From contig CATQIH010000008.1 in the NCBI GenBank assembly GCA_958296015.1, positions 1 to 46,691 of the forward strand: a stretch of 46,691 bases of DNA, written 5' to 3'. Shown one piece after another: positions 36,761-46,170 of this stretch. Numbering within the stretch: the stretch's first letter is position 1; each line of letters starts with the position of its first letter. This DNA is from Cyclobacteriaceae bacterium. GTDB taxonomy: Bacteria > Bacteroidota > Bacteroidia > Cytophagales > Cyclobacteriaceae. Under the pieces are notes generated by a model, which did no database searches, was not told where the DNA came from, and saw only the letters and a program-made list of their open reading frames with translations. The translations under genes were made by a program, and so were the position numbers.

Positions 36761-38053
36761 ATGCCAACAGAAACAAGTAAATCAAAGAGAATACCCTCTT
36801 TTATGCAGAAAATATGGATTTTCATGCTCAGCATAGGGCCTGGGATTTTCTGCATCGGGTATACCATTGGAACAGGAAGCGTTACCTCTATGGCGAAGGC
36901 TGGCAGCCAGTTTGGTATGCAATTGGTTTGGGTGCTGTTTCTGAGTTGTCTTTTTTCCTGGGTATTGATGGAAGCATACGGGCGGTATGCTGTTGTCACC
37001 GGCCTGACCTCAATGCATAGTTTCAAAACCAAATTCAAAGCAGGCAAGCTTTTGGCCATACTGGTACTGGTAGGTATCATTGTGGCACAGTGGAATTCAC
37101 TTTCAGGTATATTAGGATTAAGCGCGAATGCCCTCTATGAGACATTACGCCTTTTTTATCCCGACCTACCCGCAGAAAACTACTGGGTGGTATTGGGTAT
37201 TGCTATCACCCTGATACTGATTATGTATTCGCTGTTGTGGGTAGGTCAGTATTCTTTTTTCGAAAAGGTGCTCATTGTGTTTGTTACCTTGATGGCTACA
37301 TCTTTTCTTATTTCTATGTTCGTTGTGTTTCCTCATCCGGGTGATATAGCCAGAGGATTTATACCATCTATCCCTGCTGTTCCGGAGGGAAAATTGTTGA
37401 TAGCTGCATTTGTAGGTACTACTATGGCCGCTCCTACATTTGTAGTGCGCCCCTTGCTGATGAAAGGAAAGGGATGGACCGTTGAACATACAAAAGAACA
37501 GTCAAAAGATGCATTAATTTCTGCCATACTCATGTTCACGATCAACATGGCCATTATGGCAGCCGCTACAGGAGCACTTTTTTATGAAGGCAAAACCATT
37601 GAGAAAGTATTAGACATGGTCTATACTTTGGAACCTGTGGCAGGCAAATTTGCTGTAGTCCTGTTTATGACAGGTGCATTGAGCGCGGGCCTTTCTTCTA
37701 TCTTTCCCATCCTGATGGTAGCCCCGCTATTACTTGCTGATTACCAGGACGGTGAATTGGATACTGGTTCAAAGCGGTTTAAAATATTGACAGGGGTGGC
37801 CAGTTTGTTTGGTTTGACCGTACCTCTATTGGGTGCCAACCCTATTGCCGCGCAGATTGCTACCCAGGTAGCAGCAGTCTTTGTCTTGCCTTTGGTTATC
37901 GGTGGTATTCTTTACCTGGTCAATCGCAAAGATATGATGGGACATCATAAGGCTGGTTTTTGGCTAAACGCCGGACTTGTAGCTGCTCTGGCATTTGCCT
38001 GTATTATTTCGTATACAGGTGTTTTAGCGTTGAAAGATTTTTTTAACGTTTAA
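36761..38053 (+). CDS. Nramp-family transporter lacking canonical metal-binding motifs
   Basis: The 430-residue protein has about 11 membrane spans and the Nramp opening SIGPGIFCIGYTIGTGSVTSMAKAG. In classic Nramp metal importers the first span carries DPGN and the sixth MPH(N). Here the corresponding places read IGTGSV and GTTMAAPTFVVRPLL, so both the Asp/Asn and Met/His metal ligands are gone. The fold (LeuT-like) is kept. It may be a magnesium-type Nramp relative or carry something else. Its position 41 bases after the PQQ dehydrogenase, at the end of the sugar-acid locus, suggests either Mg supply for the enolase-type enzymes or uptake of the pathway's end product. Confidence 0.83.
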   Translation: MPTETSKSKRIPSFMQKIWIFMLSIGPGIFCIGYTIGTGSVTSMAKAGSQFGMQLVWVLFLSCLFSWVLMEAYGRYAVVTGLTSMHSFKTKFKAGKLLAILVLVGIIVAQWNSLSGILGLSANALYETLRLFYPDLPAENYWVVLGIAITLILIMYSLLWVGQYSFFEKVLIVFVTLMATSFLISMFVVFPHPGDIARGFIPSIPAVPEGKLLIAAFVGTTMAAPTFVVRPLLMKGKGWTVEHTKEQSKDALISAILMFTINMAIMAAATGALFYEGKTIEKVLDMVYTLEPVAGKFAVVLFMTGALSAGLSSIFPILMVAPLLLADYQDGELDTGSKRFKILTGVASLFGLTVPLLGANPIAAQIATQVAAVFVLPLVIGGILYLVNRKDMMGHHKAGFWLNAGLVAALAFACIISYTGVLALKDFFNV

Positions 38054-38177
38054 AGCTTTGTAACTATTCGCCAAAAACTGAAGCATCTCGCTGTACCATT
38101 GGCAAGAATCACCATTTCTTTTATGCTTGTCCATCTTTTTTACAATCAACGACAATCTTCATTTAAAAGCCCCCCCC

Positions 38178-39242
38178 CTATTTAGCCGCCTGCACGCAGC
38201 GGAAGCCTGTGTGTGACATACCGGTGTCGTAGGCAGTGCCAATGCGGGCACTGGGGCGGTAATTGACACAATAATCCAGCGCACAGAGATACGAGCCTCC
38301 TTTGGTAACCCTTTCCTGGGCATACGGATTCTGTGGATTGAAGCTACGTTCCGGCCCTTCCGGATTGTCTACCAGCTTGCCCTGCGTCCCATCATAGGCA
38401 TCCACATCGTACCAGTCGGATGTCCACTCCCAGGCATTGCCGATCATGTCGTACAGCCCATAGGGATTGGCAGGAAAGCTGCTCACCGGTGCGGTACCCG
38501 TAAACCCGTCTTCCCCGGAGTTGTTGTTGGGAAACTGTCCCTGAAACGTGTTAGCCATAAACTTACCCTGCGGCCTGAAGTCGTTGCCCCAGGCATAACG
38601 CTGCTGCTCATTGCCGCCTCGGGCTGCGTATTCCCATTCTGCTTCGGTAGGCAGACGCTTGCCTGCCCACTGGCAATAAGCCGTAGCGTCTTCAAAAGCA
38701 ATATGCACTACCGGATGATTCATGTGTTTGGATATATCGCTGCCAGGTCCTTGCGGATGCCGCCAGTTGGCTCCCGGTGTCCAGGTCCACCACTGCGAAT
38801 AGTCATACGTGGCTACCGGATGAGCAGGTGGTGTGAATACCAATGCTCCTGCTACCAACTGATCATCGGCAGGCTTGGGAGTACCTTCTGGCAGTTGCTG
38901 TTTCATTTCTTCCCAGTTGGGTTTGCGCTCTGCTACGGTGAGGTAGCCTGTAGCTTCTGCAAACTGCTGGTATTGCTGGTTGGTCACTTCGGTTGCATCC
39001 ATCCAAAATCCATCTAACTTTACGCCATGCGCTGGTTTCTCTTGCTCATATGCTTCAGATTCATCCGTACCCATTGTAAAGGTGCCGCCTGGTATCCAGA
39101 CCATCCCAGGGTGGGCATCGTCTGTTTTTACACGCGTGGCAACGTTAGTGGATGAATGATTAGCAGATTCCGAAGTAGTGCTTTGGCAAGCCACTAGGCA
39201 GCATAAAAGTAATGATCCGATCAAAGAGAATTTCATGATCAA
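38178..39242 (-). CDS. Formylglycine-generating-enzyme (sulfatase-modifying factor) family lipoprotein
   Basis: The 354-residue protein has lipobox CLVAC (Cys19). The FGE-sulfatase fold is seen from MVWIPGGTFTMGTDESEAYEQEKPAH, then FWMDATEVTNQQYQQFAEATGY, KRLPTEAEWEYAARGG, YDMIGNAWEWTSDWY and HTGFRC. GGSYLCALDYCVNYRPSAR retains two cysteines spaced C-x4-C (320 and 325), the spacing of the copper-binding pair of true aerobic FGE. Many bacterial relatives lack these, so a genuine sulfatase-activating oxidase is possible, though no sulfatase is in the window and the protein is exported. A run of nine C (38170-38178) abuts its stop codon. Its neighbours are unrelated. Confidence 0.85.
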   Translation of the reverse strand: MIMKFSLIGSLLLCCLVACQSTTSESANHSSTNVATRVKTDDAHPGMVWIPGGTFTMGTDESEAYEQEKPAHGVKLDGFWMDATEVTNQQYQQFAEATGYLTVAERKPNWEEMKQQLPEGTPKPADDQLVAGALVFTPPAHPVATYDYSQWWTWTPGANWRHPQGPGSDISKHMNHPVVHIAFEDATAYCQWAGKRLPTEAEWEYAARGGNEQQRYAWGNDFRPQGKFMANTFQGQFPNNNSGEDGFTGTAPVSSFPANPYGLYDMIGNAWEWTSDWYDVDAYDGTQGKLVDNPEGPERSFNPQNPYAQERVTKGGSYLCALDYCVNYRPSARIGTAYDTGMSHTGFRCVQAAK

Positions 39243-39434
39243 AGGTATTTTGTGTAATGTTCATTCAGCCCAGCCAATCAGCAGTCTGTGGCTTGTCTGT
39301 TATAACACCAATGTGCGTTTTTTATCAATAAGTTCCAAGAGAAACTGATTTGTTGAAATTGCTACAGCTCCATTGCTATCAAACTCATCCTGTCTGGCAT
39401 CAGGAGGCATTGCCTGTTGTTTGCTGTCATGCAC

Positions 39435-40337
39435 TTAACTTCTGAAAGCGTGAGGGGTAGTTTGTGTGCTTTTCTTAAAAAACTTGATAAAGTGGGAAGG
39501 ATCATCAAAGCCCAGGCACCAGGCTATCTCTGATATATGCCAGTTGGTGTGCTTCAGCATAGCACGTGCTTCTATTGCAATCCTTTCTGCAATGATGCGC
39601 GACGTTGTCTTTCCGGAAGTTTCTTTGAGTACCTTATTCAAGTGGTTGATATGTACATTCAACTGCGCTGCAAACTCCCCTGGTGTGCGACATTGGATGC
39701 GCTGCATGGTGGATTCTATGGGAAACTGTCGTTCAATTAGTTCAAGAAACATAGCAGTGATCCTATCAGCGGCAGTAGTGCCTGATACATGATTGGCAGA
39801 CAACCTGGCTGGACGTAATTTTAAGGCTGTATGGATTAGTTCAGATACAAGGTTGCGCAACACGTCATATTTGTATTGGTAGTCCGAGGCAATCTCCTGA
39901 AGCATTTGCGATAAATCTCCCGCACGGTCGCCACCTCAGTATCTGATAAGGATAAGATAGGAATACCATTAGGTTGGAACAGCGGGTATGCTTTAAAATT
40001 ACCGTAGCCTTTAAAAAACTCTTCCGTAAATATACAAAAAATGCCCCTGCTGCTCTACTGCAAGAGGCTCCCAGTTGTATGGAATCTGAGGATTGGCAAA
40101 CAACAGCATATTATCAGCTACTTCCAGGGTTTTATCTGCATAGTATACCCTGTTTTTCCCGGTAATCAAGCTGATTTTATAGTAATCTTTACGACTATAA
40201 GGTATAGGATAGGGCTTCGAACCAACATAATCATTTAGCGTAAACACATTGAATTGCCCCAAATGTTCGATGATTTCACTGGGAAGAATACCTAATTTTG
40301 TGCGATAAAAATTCTCTAAAGTTTCCGTTTTTTCCAT
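39435..40337 (-). CDS. AraC-family transcriptional regulator (one frameshift in a T run)
   Basis: From ATG 40337 (MEKTETLENFYRTKLG) the N-terminal cupin-like sensing domain runs to EQQGHF. It then breaks in a run of six T (minus strand) near 40040. With five T the frame continues CIFTEEFFKGYGNFKAYPLFQ, a conserved block of this AraC subfamily, and joins the downstream half without gap. The C-terminal two HTH motifs are intact (LNKVLKETSGKTTSRIIAERI and ISEIAWCLGFDDPSHFIKFFKK). Total is about 300 residues, normal. It lies just downstream of an SDR gene on the same strand; such AraC/SDR neighbours are common, and the regulator probably controls that gene. Confidence 0.85.
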
Positions 40338-40462
40338 CTTCAGATGTGATATTCCCCGGTAAACACCATTTATTTCAGCAAAAAATAAGCAAGACAATAG
40401 CCAGATATCCCTCTACTATTGCCCTTACGCCTTTGTTCTGGCAGTTACCACTTGGTGGTAAC

Positions 40463-41225
40463 CTATAAGTTCTGCCCGCCCGATACCTCAATACGCTGAC
40501 CATTGATCCACCGGCATCTTCTGTGCATAAAAAAGCTACTACCCCACCAATATCATCCGGCAGTCCGGTACGCCCAAGAGCTACACTATCTGCAATGGTC
40601 TGGTTAAGTTGCTTGTTGTCTCTCACGGCTCCTCCGCCAAAATCTGTTTCAGTAGCTCCCGGTGCCACCACATTGACTCGAATACCTTTGGCACCCAATT
40701 CTTTGGCCTGGTATCTGGTCAACGTCTCTATGGCTCCTTTTACTGATGCATACGCTGCATATCCTGGTAAAGTGAAACGTGCCAGTCCTGAAGATACATT
40801 GATGATTGCCCCTTGGTCTCTCAAAACAGGCAATGCTTTCTGCGTCAGAAAAAACACGCCTTTGAGCTGAATATTCATCAACGTATCAAACTGCTCTTCG
40901 GTCGTCTCGGCAAACGGCACAAGGATACCAATGCCTGCATTATTGATGAGGTAATCAATCTTGTCAGTGTCAAATTCTTTTGTCAAAGCGTCGGTAAGTT
41001 GCTCGAAAAAAGCAGCAAATTCCGATACCTTCGCAGTATCAAGTTGAAGAGCAACAGCTTTTTGTCCCTGGGCTTTGATCTGGTCAACCACCTTCATGGC
41101 CTCCTCTTTTTTGCTATGGTAAGTAATAATGACGTCTATGCCTTTTTTGGCTATATTAATCGCCATATTTTTGCCTAATCCCCGGCTGCCTCCTGTCACT
41201 ATGCAATTTTTTTGTTCTGTGTCAT
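40463..41225 (-). CDS. Short-chain dehydrogenase/reductase (two frameshifts)
   Basis: About 254 residues. NAD(P)-binding TGGSRGLGKNMA is near the N-terminus, NNAG follows the fourth strand, and the catalytic Ser is in INVSSG, with Tyr and Lys in YAAYASVKG. Two indels are inferred: one A missing in the A run near 41210 (ATG at 41225 gives MTQNKKNCIVTGG), and one G missing near 40511 that hides the true C-terminus GWINGQRIEVSGGQNL, ending at TAG 40463. Uncorrected, the frame runs on at both ends with meaningless sequence. It is a classical SDR reducing or oxidising a small carbonyl/alcohol; the substrate is unknown. The AraC regulator gene follows on the same strand. Confidence 0.85.
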
Positions 41226-41367
41226 CGTTTTTTATTTTAAGTGATATTACAAAAGTAGGGTGTATTTCCTTGTTTACATGGTCATTTTCAAAGCAATAAT
41301 GGTCAGAATCAAATGATGCATCGCAAAGCAGTTTTAAAATAATCAAATACGTAGCATCAGCTGCCTG

Positions 41368-43326
41368 TCATACAATCCATAGCTTGGCAATATCTGCCTC
41401 CAGCAGCAGGTGCTCTTTGAGAGAACGCTGAATGTCGTCTACCATTTTTTCGGAATACTTCTGACCGTCCACTTCCCCTTCCAATATAGCCTTGTTCATG
41501 GTGTTGATAATCTTATCTTCCCGATTGTGCATTTTCTCTGAAATATCTCCTGGAAACAGTGAACGCCGGGCCAGTTTGGGTATTTCTACGCTCGATACCC
41601 AGTCATTCACCTTGTCTTTGGCCCAGCCAAAGGCACCCCCAATCAGTATAACCCCCAAAATGAGGCCAATGATCCAGCCGATCGGTCCGGCCAGCAAAAG
41701 GGCGTGCCCTCCCCCACCGAGTATACTAGCCACCAGAATGCTTCCGATGATCGTGGTGATACCAGCCAGGTTGTTGTACAGGTCGCCTGCCGGGTTGTCC
41801 AGGATGTTGGCGTTGATATTTTCAGGGTTATCGATGCCTATTTTTAAAGCCCCGCTGCCTACGCCGTACTTCCTACTCACAGGATTGGTGTATTTATCCA
41901 GCTCATTGGAGACTTCCTTGAGCCAGTCAGAAACTTCCGCAGAAATGTATTGGATGCCTTCAGGGGCTTTCATCCAATCGTTGAAGTCGCGCATGGCTTT
42001 TTTCCTGTACTTCTTTCAGGGTATCCAGACTGCCCGATCGCCATTTGTTGTAGTAGATTTCTGTGAAGTCGATGAGCTTGTCGGTGAGCTTGGCGTAATG
42101 GATTCTATCAGACCGGGAAGCTTGCGCTCCAGTATCTCCCGGAATTTCTCCCGGTCTGACAGTACTTCTCTATTTCTTCTCTAAACATGGCCATTTTTTT
42201 ATCTATTCTCCCTGCCAGGGCCAGTCCGCGGCAATGGCGCACTCCGGCTCACGGCCCCGTTTAACATACACATCAGGAAAGATTTCTTCGCACAAGGCCA
42301 CCGTAAAGTTCATGCGTGAGGCACCACCGGTGAGAATGATCAGCGTTGGGGGATGGTCTACCGACATTTTTTTGGCCTGCTGTAGTGCCTGCTGGTACGC
42401 ATCCATCCAGCTTTTGTTATGCAGTTCCGGCAGCGGGGTGTGCAGTATCTGCTCCATATCCTGCTGGTCTATGTCGATATCGATATAGATTCTACCATTT
42501 TTGCCATCCATTCGTTCATGGCATGTGCCGGACGGTCGCGGAACTCTTCTTCGTTAGAGAAATACTCTTCTTTGGCAATACGGCTTTGTATTTCACAAAG
42601 GGCACGGTAGCTGGGATGCTGCTCAAAAATTTCTTTCCAGTTCCTTTTTCTGCGGATGAGCGTTCAACGTTCTGCGAAAAATAGCCTCATCAATCAGGCC
42701 AGCACCCAGGCGGTTTTCTCCAAAATCAATGGCTACTTCCTTCAGTCCTACTACGTGGGGTAAAGTCTGTGGTGGAAGAACCAATGTCGATGATCAGCAC
42801 GGCACCTGTGAGTTGCCGCACATCGCCCAGGTCGCCTGATGAACGTGCATCCAGAAATGCCGCCCTTGATTCGGCTACAATATCCACTTGCCCTAGCCCT
42901 GCATGTTGTAGCACTTCTTTGTATTCGTGGCGCACCTCGCTGCTCCATCCGGAAGGACAACCCACCAGAAATTTGGTCTGCTCCCCTCCTGCTATCTTTT
43001 TCTCGCTCACCACGGTCTCGTACACTTTGCCTACAAATTGCCTGATGGGCTGCACCACATCGTTGCGGCTAAAGTCCGGGCTTTTGAACATCACCCGCAG
43101 GTTATGTTGGCCCTTTTGTTTGTACGCATTGTCGCCAATCAGAATGCCTTTGATAGGGGTGTTCAGCTACTGCTGTGATGATCGCCCGTTTGTTGGGCAA
43201 AATTTCTATCACCTTCGGCTCAGACTCCGTATATAACGTGGTGGAAGTCATGGCCGATTCTCCGTGCCCCAGGTCGAACCCCACAAATTCTTCTACACTT
43301 TGAAATAAATTATGCTCTGCATCCAT
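41368..43326 (-). CDS. Hsp70-like ATPase with C-terminal membrane region (several frameshifts)
   Basis: Rejoined by eye, about 650 residues. The actin/Hsp70 ATPase motifs are present: GFDLGHGESA (phosphate 1, near 43275), IDIGSSTTDF (phosphate 2, near 42770) and LTGGASRM (adenosine, near 42325), followed by the Hsp70-type EPECAIARGLALAGRID. There is no DnaK substrate-binding beta domain. Instead a charged helical linker (EILERKLPGLIESIT, YAKLTDKLIDFTEIYYNKW) leads to MRDFNDWMKAPEGIQY and a glycine-rich hydrophobic hairpin (GITTIIGSILVASILGGGGH, then GPIGWIIGLILGVILIGGAFG), then a charged tail. At least seven single-base indels split it, near 43170, 42757, 42636, 42515, 42230, 42160-42090 and 42015. 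The start is 5 bases after the GrpE-like gene. Confidence 0.72.
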
Positions 43327-43330
43327 ATTG

Positions 43331-44219
43331 TTATGATTGATGGGTAACGCGTGGTGTCACTACTCTTCCCGTAGAAATAAGCTTGTTGTCCTTAACCAAT
43401 GCGGGATAAACCGTCGTCACTTCATCATTTTTAAGGTTAGGAAAGAAATCAAACAGGTCATCATTCTGCCCGTCATAGTACACCAATTTGATTTTATATT
43501 TGGATAGCAGCCCGGCTACCCGTTTGGAGTTTAGCTATGGCCAGCTCACGGTCTTTATTGTCGGCAGCCTCTACCATACCCTGAAAAAGTTCCAGTAGAT
43601 TTTTGTCCTGTTCTATCAGGTTACCGGCAGGTTCCAGCCGCTTGCTATCCAACAGCGGCACCAGCTTATCTGAGGCGATGAGCAACTCACGAAGACCTGA
43701 CACATATTCGTCCGGGTCAACGAGCACATCGTAGCGCACTTCGTTGGCATCATAGCGGTTTCGTTTAGATCTTTTCACTTCTTTGTGCTCATGCCGCAGG
43801 TTGACAAAGTATAGGATCAATTCGCCTGCCAGGGCTGCCAGACTTACGCCAATCAATAATTCGTAATACTCGGGCTTGGTGAGCCAGAAGAAGGCAGCCA
43901 GTGCCAGCAAAACCACCACCTGAAATATCTTGATGGCAGGCTGGTGTTTGGAATGACCGATAAGCGACACGTTGCTTTTTCGCTGCTCTTTGTTCCAGGC
44001 TTTCACCTCATTGGCTGAAAGTATCAGCAAAGCGGAGGCTTTCAGCTGAGCGATCAGGCGATCCAGCGAGATCTCATCCATGAGTTGTTCATTCCTGATA
44101 TGGCTTCGGATCGTGTGTAGCACGTTATTGGTGGCCGTGATGACATTTTCAGTATTGGCAGCCTTTCTTGCCTCTTTGCGTAAGGTATCGGACTGTTGGT
44201 CAAATAGTTCTACTAGCAT
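43331..44219 (-). CDS. Membrane protein with coiled coil and GrpE-like C-terminus (one frameshift)
   Basis: About 295 residues. The N-terminal ~95 residues are charged and helical. Two adjoining membrane spans follow (IFQVVVLLALAAFFWL and YYELLIGVSLAALAGELILYFV), then a basic loop and a long helical region (YVSGLRELLIASDKLVPLLDSKRLEPAG). The frame breaks near 43515. In the other frame it continues KRVAGLLSKYKIKLVYYDG, then DLFDFFPNLKNDEV and PALVKDNKLISTGRVVTP, to TAA 43331. That tail has the layout of the GrpE beta domain (a 'G-x-FDP' region followed by a 'kGyklndrvlrPA'-like hairpin). It ends five bases before the Hsp70-like gene, so it is probably that protein's nucleotide-exchange partner at the inner membrane. 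Remote similarity only. Confidence 0.6.
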
Positions 44220-44372
44220 CGTTTTTTGGTCGTTTAATCAGGCATCCCGATTCAGATCGTTACCTGGTTGTGCTGATAATATAACGTTTTATGATGAAAA
44301 AGTTCTCAAAAGTACGTGGAGCCGTTTGAAGAGGAGCGTTAAAAGCGATACTTTCACATCAAAAAAACGATC

Positions 44373-45224
44373 ATGAGCAAAGACAACATAGACTGGAAAA
44401 CAGTCAAAGATTATGAGGATATCACCTACAGAAAGGCAGATGGCGTAGCCCGTATCGCTTTCAACCGGCCCAATGTGCGCAATGCGTTCCGGCCCAAAAC
44501 CGTAAGTGAAACTGTTTGAAGCCCTACTGAATGCCCGCGAAGATACTGCTATCGGCGTGGTACTGCTTTCTGCCGAAGGTCCTTCCACCAAAGATGGTGT
44601 CTATTCTTTCTGTAGTGGTGGCGACCAGAATGCCCGTGGACACCAGGGGTATGTGGACGATGATGGTATGCCGCGCCTCAATATTTTGGAAGTGCAGCGC
44701 CTGATTCGTTTCATGCCTAAGGTAGTGATTGCCGTGGTGCCGGGGGCTGGGCAGTAGGAGGGGGGCACAGCCTGCATACGGTGTGCGACCTGACGCTGGC
44801 CAGCAAGGAGCACGCTATCTTTAAGCAGACGGATGCAGATGTCACCAGCTTGATGGCGGCTATGGCTCGGCATACCTGGCCAAGATGGTAGGCAGAAGCG
44901 CGCCCGTGAGATTTTCTTTCTGGCAGAAACTACTCCGCACAGGATGCCTACGACATGGGCATGGTGAATGCGGTGGTTCCCGCACGACGAACTGGAAGAT
45001 ACCGCTTATGCATGGGCACAGGAAATACTGGCGAAATCGCCTACGTCTATCAAAATGCTCAAATTTGCGTTCAACCTCACCGACGATGGCAATGGTAGGC
45101 CAGCAAGTGTTTGCCGGCGAAGCTACCCGGCTGGCGTATATGACAGACGAAGCCAAAGAAGGCCGCAATGCCTTTCTGGAAAAAACGCAAACCTGACTTC
45201 AAAGATATCAAGTGGATTCCGTGA
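44373..45224 (+). CDS. menB: 1,4-dihydroxy-2-naphthoyl-CoA synthase (many frameshifts)
   Basis: From ATG 44373, MSKDNIDWKTVKDYEDITYRK. Rejoined, it gives ~275-280 residues with the MenB signatures FNRPNVRNAFRPKTV, FCSGGDQNARG, VVPGWAVGGGHSLHTVCDLTLAS, IFKQTDADVTSFDGGYGSAYLAKMVG and MGMVNAVVPHDELE. The C-terminus LEKRKPDFKDIKWIP ends at TGA 45224. MenB closes the second ring of menaquinone by a Dieckmann-type condensation of o-succinylbenzoyl-CoA. About eight single-base indels are needed, among them near 44511, 44750, 44853, 44890, 44932, 44990, 45090 and 45185, almost all in short homopolymers. Every conserved block survives, so the gene is probably intact in the organism and the sequence poor. 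It is divergent from the GrpE-like gene and convergent with parB. Confidence 0.85.
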
Positions 45225-45292
45225 AAAAGGGGACTGGAAACGGAAGACCGGAGTTTGGAGTATAGTAAATTTTCACCTTCTGACTTCGGTCT

Positions 45293-46170
45293 TCAAACTT
45301 CCAACATTTTCTCTATCTGATCCAGCATCAGCCTGATTTGTGCGATCTCTTTGGGCTTACTCTTCGGGGTGATGTTTCTCATGGCTGCCACTGTTTTGTC
45401 TTTGGATATGGTGAACTTGTTGCTCTTTTGTTTATTCTTAGGGGCTACAAATGCCAGGATGTCGCTGACTTCTTCAAATGATTTAGCTGATGCATCATAC
45501 TTGCTTAGCTTTTGGATGACAGACTTGCTGATTTTTACCCTGCCATCCAGAATATCTCGCTTGAGCACAGGATTCTGGTTACCGATCTTTTCCAGCCCCA
45601 GGGCAAATTCACTGTCGCGGCGAATAGTGGCTTCACCCACCCTTGTATTCTTCTGCCAGCCGGATGCTGGTTTTCATGTGATCATTTTGATCACTTGACT
45701 TTCTTTCGCCTCCATGATGCTCTTTTTCTCGCTGATAACGAAGTCCGCGCAGGTAGCTGCGCTGCTCGGCAGTGAGGTTGCGCCTGCCTAGCTGGTTGAT
45801 GATCATCCAGTCTTTCACCGCATCCCGGCTGGAAAAATCCAGGGCTTTGATACTGTACTTAACAGACAGTCCCTCAGCCTGCAATTTGCCGATGAGCCGG
45901 TAACGGTTGTAGCCATCTATGAGTAGCTGTTCGTTTGCGTCGTTCTTCCAAACCAGCAGCGCGTCGCGTACGCCTTCCTGCCGGATGCTTTGCTCCAGCA
46001 GAGCCAGTTCTTCGGTTTTGAGTGCCGGAATAAAACCACGCAACTCCCTCATCCAGCACAATGTTATCAATATCGGGCCTGTCAAAGTTAGACTTGAATA
46101 CTTCGTCAGTGTTGACAGACTTCTGATTCGTCTTACGTGCTGCTCTTAGCTTATTGACCGATTTACTCAT
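45293..46170 (-). CDS. parB: ParB-family partition protein (frameshifts)
   Basis: From ATG 46170 (MSKSVNKLRAARKTNQ). The ParB/Srx domain includes IPALKTEELALLEQSIRQEG and LIDGYNRYRL. The helix-turn-helix region is LGRRNLTAEQRSYLRGLRYQREKEHHGG with IRLAEEYKVGEATIRRDSEFA. The C-terminal dimer helix ends QIRLMLDQIEKMLEV. Two surplus G residues explain the breaks near 46050 (GIVL/DEELRGFIPAL junction) and near 45648 (EEYKVGEATI). ParB binds centromere-like sites and works with ParA to segregate a replicon. The form with DGYNRY and LRGLRYQREK is, as far as I know, commoner on plasmids and integrated elements than in chromosomal Spo0J-type ParB. Confidence 0.8.

Noticed and set aside
38170-38178. 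Run of nine C as a possible phase-variation tract
   Set aside because: It lies at and beyond the stop codon of the FGE-like gene, so slippage would not switch the protein. It is simply a place where base-calling errors are likely.
40375-41346. A 323-codon SDR with extended ends
   Set aside because: The first ~40 and last ~35 codons do not fit the family. Conserved N- and C-termini appear in adjacent frames, giving 40463-41225 instead.
41492-42184. A 230-codon plus-strand open frame opposite the Hsp70-like gene
   Set aside because: Its translation is serine/proline-rich without a family pattern. The opposite strand carries the conserved, frame-shifted Hsp70-like C-terminus, so this is an antisense shadow.
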